Of a DNA stretch of 9,394 nucleotides, positions 6,336 to 9,394 are shown in pieces. The notes beneath the pieces were generated by a model. That model saw only the letters and a program-made list of their open reading frames with translations, was not told where the DNA came from and did not search any database. The first letter of the stretch is position 1. The number at the start of each line of letters is the position of its first letter. Source of the DNA: Sulfurihydrogenibium yellowstonense SS-5 (lineage in GTDB: Bacteria > Aquificota > Aquificia > Aquificales > Hydrogenothermaceae); the NCBI RefSeq assembly GCF_000173615.1, contig NZ_ABZS01000052.1, positions 1-9,394 on the forward strand. Direction: 5' to 3'. The position numbers and the translations under genes are program-made.

Positions 6336-6964
6336 TGGCATTTACACAGCATGAGTTAATAGAACGATTAAAAAAACATTTTCCTGACCCAAAGATAGAG
6401 TTAAATTATGAAAATGAATTTCAACTATTGATTGCCATCATTCTGTCAGCACAGACTACTGATAAGAAAGTCAATCAGGTTTCTCCAATTTTATTCAAAA
6501 AATATCCAACCCCTCAAGCCCTTGCAAACGCAGACTTAAAAGACCTTGAAGAAATAATAAAGCCACTCGGTTATTATAGAAGAAAGGCAAAACTTATAAA
6601 AGAATGTGCTAAAGCAATTGTAGAAAAATTTAATGGACAAATTCCAAAAACATTGGAAGAGTTAATTTCTCTTCCCGGCGTTGGGAGAAAAACAGCGTCG
6701 GCATTTCTTGTGAATGCTTATAAAATTCCTGCTATTGTAGTAGATACACACGTTAAGAGAGTTGCAAAAAGATTAAAAATAACTAATCAAACTAATCCGG
6801 AAAAGGTAGAAAAAGATTTGGCTAAATTCTTTTCAAAAGAAAATTGGGCTTATATCTCAAATGCCTTAGTGTTATTTGGTAGGTATATATGCACTGCAAA
6901 CAAACCAAAATGTAAAGAATGCTATGTTTCTGATATCTGTCCTTATGAAAAAAAGAACCTGTGA
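6335..6964 (+). CDS. nth: Endonuclease III (DNA glycosylase/AP lyase)
   Basis: Base-excision repair enzyme that removes oxidised pyrimidines and cleaves abasic sites. The helix-hairpin-helix LPGVGRKTA (113-121) contains catalytic Lys119, and VVDTHVKRVAKRL contains Asp137. The C-terminal 4Fe-4S loop is exactly C-x6-C-x2-C-x5-C (Cys186, 193, 196, 202). FQLLIAIILSAQTTDKKVN (29-47) is the family's N-terminal signature. 209 aa is the normal length. The ATG overlaps the exonuclease stop as TGATG, an arrangement for translational reinitiation, so the two repair nucleases are likely made together. Confidence 0.97.
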   Translation: MAFTQHELIERLKKHFPDPKIELNYENEFQLLIAIILSAQTTDKKVNQVSPILFKKYPTPQALANADLKDLEEIIKPLGYYRRKAKLIKECAKAIVEKFNGQIPKTLEELISLPGVGRKTASAFLVNAYKIPAIVVDTHVKRVAKRLKITNQTNPEKVEKDLAKFFSKENWAYISNALVLFGRYICTANKPKCKECYVSDICPYEKKNL

Positions 6965-6973
6965 GGTAAAAAG

Positions 6974-7966
6974 ATGGAAATGTCAATTCCAATAATAGAA
7001 AGACTCAAAAGAGAGGAAAAAGATATTCTTATATTTACACACGAAAACCCCGATTGCGATGGAATCGGTAGCATGATAGCCCTTTATCTTTTCTTGAAAA
7101 AACTTGGTAAGAACGTTACAATGGCTATGAAAGATGATTTTCCTTTTGTTTGCGATTTTATGCCCGAAGTAAATGAAATAAAAAAACTACCAATAAATCA
7201 TAAGTTTTCCGTTGCTATTTTAGTAGATGCGTCAAGCAAAAAACGTGCCGGTACAGAAGTTTATGCAGATGAAATTATCAGAATAGACCATCACATCGGC
7301 GGAGAGTTTGAAAGTATTTATGATATCGTAGATGATTTTAGTCCTTCTACAACTGCCGTGATGACTTATGTGCTAAGAAATTGGGATGAAGATCTGATAG
7401 ATGAAAAAATAGCCACTGCCTTATACGCAGGTTTGATTACAGATACAGGTTCTTTTAGATACAACAATACAACAGACAAAACCTTTGAAATAGCAGAATT
7501 TCTAGTCAAAAAAGGTGCAAATCCGCACCATATTTCAAGAATGCTATATGAAAGAAATAAACTCAATGTTTTAAAGTTATTAACAAAAACACTTTCCACA
7601 TTGGAGCTTTATCATAACGACCAAATAGCGGTTCTGACAGTATTTAGAGATTTTTTAAACGAAACAAATACAAAAGAAGAAGATACAGAAGGTTTTGTAA
7701 ATTTTGCAAGAAGTGTAGATACGGTTAAAGTTGCTGTTTTAATGATTCAAAGAGAAGATTTAAAAACGTGGAGAATTTCTATAAGAGGAAAGGGCGAGGT
7801 TGATGTTCAGAAGATAGCTCGTAAATTTGGTGGTGGCGGACATAAAGATGCATCAGGATGTAGAGTTGTTGGTAACTATGAAGATGTAAAATCTAAGTTG
7901 GTTGAGGCAATAGCGGAAAGTATTGATAATTTAGAGAAAATGCAAGTATTACAAGAGATTGTTTAA
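6974..7966 (+). CDS. nrnA: DHH/DHHA1 phosphoesterase, NrnA-type oligoribonuclease/pAp phosphatase
   Basis: Expected to degrade very short RNA/DNA oligomers from their ends and/or dephosphorylate pAp, in the cytoplasm. DHH domain: THENPDCDGIGS (His23, Asp27, Asp29), LVDASSKKR (Asp85), RIDHHIGG (Asp105-His106-His107) and ITDTGSFRYNNT (Asp157). The C-terminal DHHA1 domain has KIARKFGGGGHKDASGC (280-296), the substrate-binding GGGH. Length of 330 aa matches NrnA and is much shorter than RecJ. GAGG at 6963-6966, overlapping the nth stop, precedes ATG 6974; an ATG at 6980 is also possible. It is the last gene of the plus-strand run. Other members of this family cleave cyclic dinucleotides (GdpP, larger with a membrane/PAS part), so the exact substrate is not certain. 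Confidence 0.88.
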   Translation: MEMSIPIIERLKREEKDILIFTHENPDCDGIGSMIALYLFLKKLGKNVTMAMKDDFPFVCDFMPEVNEIKKLPINHKFSVAILVDASSKKRAGTEVYADEIIRIDHHIGGEFESIYDIVDDFSPSTTAVMTYVLRNWDEDLIDEKIATALYAGLITDTGSFRYNNTTDKTFEIAEFLVKKGANPHHISRMLYERNKLNVLKLLTKTLSTLELYHNDQIAVLTVFRDFLNETNTKEEDTEGFVNFARSVDTVKVAVLMIQREDLKTWRISIRGKGEVDVQKIARKFGGGGHKDASGCRVVGNYEDVKSKLVEAIAESIDNLEKMQVLQEIV

Positions 7967-7971
7967 CAATA

Positions 7972-8029
7972 TTCTAAGATTTTTTTAAGTTTACTTTTTC
8001 TGAGGTTATTCTAAATCTTTTAAGTTGTA
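7972..8029 (+). repeat. Imperfect direct repeat after nrnA
   Basis: TTCTAAGATTTTTTTAAGTT (from 7972) recurs as TTCTAAATCTTTTAAGTTGTA (from 8009). It is AT-rich, of no evident function, and may be chance or an old duplication. The rest of 7967-8088 shows nothing else convincing. Confidence 0.3.
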
Positions 8030-8092
8030 TTAAATATATGCGTAAAATTAGTAAAAGCGTTCTAAAATTTTTGCAAGTTTTGCCTTTTTGTC

Positions 8093-8127
8093 ATCCTGAG
8101 GCTACAAAGCCGAAGGATCTCTTTTTT
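8093..8127 (+). terminator. Probable intrinsic terminator for the rsmE-nrnA run, provided by repeat unit A
   Basis: ATCCT pairs with AGGAT and GGCT with AGCC, around an ACAA loop, with an internal 2x2 mismatch. TTTTTT follows at 8122-8127 after CTC. It is the first convincing hairpin plus T-run after nrnA on the plus strand. Confidence 0.55.
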
Positions 8128-8138
8128 AAGAAAGAGCG

Positions 8139-8170
8139 AAAAAATGAGATTCTTCGCTTACGCTCAGAAT
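8139..8170 (-). terminator. Probable intrinsic terminator for the ubiA-fabZ operon, provided by repeat unit B
   Basis: On the minus strand, ATTCTGAGC...GCGAAGAAT forms a hairpin followed, after CTCA, by TTTTTT (the A-run at 8139-8144 on the plus strand). It lies about 150 bases past the fabZ stop. The T-run is 4 nt from the stem, so efficiency is uncertain. Confidence 0.45.
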
Positions 8171-8321
8171 GATATTTTTGAGGTACAAATATAGAGATTC
8201 TTTGCAGGCTGCAGAACGACGATCAAGTGGTTAATTTTAGACTTAGTTAAAATTTAAAATCACCATCATTTTTTTGCCATTTTAAAAAGAATAATTGTAT
8301 ATGTTTTAAGAACTCTTAAGC

Positions 8322-8753
8322 TTACTTCTTTTTAACCGCTGCCATTAAGATTGCCTCACAAACTACCTGGTCGTCAACTTTTGCAACGGCTTTAATTTTT
8401 CCCATAGATTTTTTAATGTTGATGCCTTCAACTTCAAATATAATTTGGTCTCCTGGAACAACAGGCTTTCTAAATTTTGCTTCTTCTATACTTGCAAATA
8501 AAACTATTCCATCTTCTATACCTGCTTTTTTGAGCATCAAATATGCTCCAACTTGTGCCATCGCTTCTATTATTAATACTCCTGGCATTACTGGATTTCC
8601 GGGAAAATGTCCTATAAAAAACGGCTCGTTTATAGTTACATTTTTTAAAGCTTTGATTTTCAAGTTTTCTATATCAATCTCCAAAATCCTGTCAACGAGT
8701 AAAAATGGATATCTGTGTGGTAAAACTTCCATTATTTTTAATATATCTTCCAT
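8322..8753 (-). CDS. fabZ: 3-hydroxyacyl-[acyl-carrier-protein] dehydratase
   Basis: Dehydrates 3-hydroxyacyl-ACP in the elongation cycle of type II fatty acid synthesis, in the cytoplasm, as a hot-dog-fold oligomer. The hallmark [12 protein letters not shown] (11-22) and the active-site stretch [20 protein letters not shown] carry catalytic His49 and Glu63. [11 protein letters not shown] follows, as usual in the family. 143 aa is the normal length. The start is set by GGAGG at 8760-8764, 6 nt before ATG 8753; a TTG two codons upstream directly abuts that site and is unlikely. Only two bases separate it from the upstream prenyltransferase stop, so the two are co-transcribed. FabZ rather than FabA is indicated by the Glu in the active site. 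Confidence 0.97.
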   Translation of the reverse strand: MEDILKIMEVLPHRYPFLLVDRILEIDIENLKIKALKNVTINEPFFIGHFPGNPVMPGVLIIEAMAQVGAYLMLKKAGIEDGIVLFASIEEAKFRKPVVPGDQIIFEVEGINIKKSMGKIKAVAKVDDQVVCEAILMAAVKKK

Positions 8754-8755
8754 TT

Positions 8756-9394
8756 TCAACCTCCGATAAACACATCTAATAAAACAATTATGCTAAATAT
8801 TATACTAACAAAACCATTAACCGTGAAAAAAGCTTTATTTATCTTTGATAAATCATTTTCTTTTATAAGTAAATGCTCATAGACCAAAAATCCACTCAAA
8901 ATAAATACTCCTGCAAAATATATGTATGACAAACCTGCAAAAACTCCTGTTAAAATCAGACAAATAAATGTTATAAAATGAAAAGTTCTTGATATTAATA
9001 TTGCATTTTTAATACCATATTTTACAGGGATAGAGTAAAGTCCAAAAGATTTGTCAAACTCATAATCTTGTAAAGCATAAAGAATATCAAAGCCTGCTAC
9101 CCAAAAAGCCATAGCTGTACCAAGAAATATTGCGGATATTTCAATACTGCCTCTTAAAGCTATGGAAACAGCAATCGGAATTAAAAAATAAACTAACCCA
9201 AGAATAAGATGAACATAAGAAGTAAATCTTTTCCCGGCTGGATATAATAATAAAAGTAAAATCACAACCGGAGACAACCAAAATGCAAGCATGTTTAATT
9301 TATAAGCAGAAAATATAAATATAATTGAAGATATAAGCCCAAGAGCCATTATCTCGTTTGGTCTAACTTCACCTTTTGCAGATGGCCAGTTCTT
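8756..9394 (-). CDS. ubiA: UbiA-family polyprenyltransferase (UbiA/MqnP type), N-terminus outside window
   Basis: Membrane enzyme that attaches a polyprenyl chain to an aromatic acid in quinone synthesis. The frame is open to the window edge; the extra residues [15 protein letters not shown] before an internal ATG at 9349 match the conserved NRPLxSGEV loop, so that ATG is not the start. The second Asp-rich motif is present at visible residues 103-114 ([12 protein letters not shown]), followed by [27 protein letters not shown] and several hydrophobic helices surround it. The first motif (NDxxDxxxD) lies outside. The ALQDxEFD/GLxSIP style resembles the UbiA-like branch used in menaquinone (futalosine) synthesis, MqnP, more than E. 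coli UbiA; this is a judgement from memory. 212 residues are visible of about 290 expected. Confidence 0.86.
   Translation of the reverse strand, partial: KNWPSAKGEVRPNEIMALGLISSIIFIFSAYKLNMLAFWLSPVVILLLLLYPAGKRFTSYVHLILGLVYFLIPIAVSIALRGSIEISAIFLGTAMAFWVAGFDILYALQDYEFDKSFGLYSIPVKYGIKNAILISRTFHFITFICLILTGVFAGLSYIYFAGVFILSGFLVYEHLLIKENDLSKINKAFFTVNGFVSIIFSIIVLLDVFIGG
8760..8764 (-). promoter_or_regulatory. Ribosome binding site that sets the fabZ start, inside the ubiA 3' end
   Basis: GGAGG on the minus strand encodes part of the last Gly-Gly of the prenyltransferase and sits 6 nt before the fabZ ATG at 8753, linking translation of the two genes. Confidence 0.8.

Larger units (their letters stand above)
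8089..8267 (-). repeat. ~180-bp composite palindromic element, better-preserved copy
   Basis: The element contains three palindromic units. Type A (33 bp, 8089-8121, TGTCATCCTGAGG...GAAGGATCTC) is followed by type B (28 bp, 8146-8173, GAGATTCTTCGC...CTCAGAATGAT) and type C (8194-8219, TTCTTTGCAGGCTGCAGAA core). An AT-rich tail to 8267 contains TTTTAGACTTAGTTAAAATT. A and B face each other, and together with the T6/A6 runs between them form a larger imperfect hairpin. The reverse complement aligns over its whole length, in the same order, with 2829-3014. It occupies most of the 355-bp space between convergent nrnA and fabZ. Confidence 0.68.

Noticed and set aside
8089..8219. Possible tRNA or small structured RNA gene
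   Set aside because: No cloverleaf, anticodon arm or T-loop GTTCRA pattern fits. The hairpins are better explained by the dispersed repeat family.
8416..8769. A 117-codon plus-strand open frame
   Set aside because: It is antisense to fabZ, whose active-site motifs are unmistakable; no family signature is seen on the plus strand.

Overview
The window is AT-rich, compactly coded bacterial chromosome. It carries ordinary core genes with short spacers and small overlaps. A standalone 5'-3' exonuclease (the part usually fused to DNA polymerase I), the low G+C and the gene styles suggest a thermophilic member of the Aquificota, perhaps a Sulfurihydrogenibium relative. That placement is an inference from gene character, not from a database search.

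Layout, left to right. Bases 1-1230 are the C-terminal third of the glutamate synthase large subunit (gltB), cut by the window edge. Bases 1231-1491 hold a stem-loop at the gltB end and a MITE/REP-like palindromic repeat. Bases 1492-2781 are two abutting export-related genes, a predicted lipoprotein thermonuclease and signal peptidase I (lepB). Bases 2782-3299 hold no intact gene. They contain a degenerate copy of a roughly 180-bp composite palindromic element and the decayed 3' end of an IS110-family transposase on the minus strand.

Bases 3300-7966 form a tightly packed plus-strand run: rsmE (16S rRNA methyltransferase), a glycine-zipper lipoprotein, hemB (porphobilinogen synthase), the standalone 5'-3' exonuclease, nth (endonuclease III) and a DHH/DHHA1 phosphoesterase of NrnA type. 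The last four are overlapping or within about 12 bases of each other, so they are probably co-transcribed. This places a flap nuclease, a base-excision glycosylase and a nano-oligonucleotide phosphoesterase side by side.

Bases 7967-8321 hold the better-preserved copy of the composite element, inverted relative to the one at 2829-3014. It lies between convergent operons, where two of its hairpins look like a bidirectional terminator. Bases 8322-9394, on the minus strand, are fabZ and, upstream of it in the transcript, a UbiA-family prenyltransferase cut by the right edge.

No CRISPR array, tRNA, rRNA or recognisable defence system is visible. The least expected signals are the family of structured palindromic repeats, which shows paired compensatory base changes and a constant internal mismatch, and the C-terminal QKSLF of the exonuclease, which looks like a sliding-clamp binding motif.
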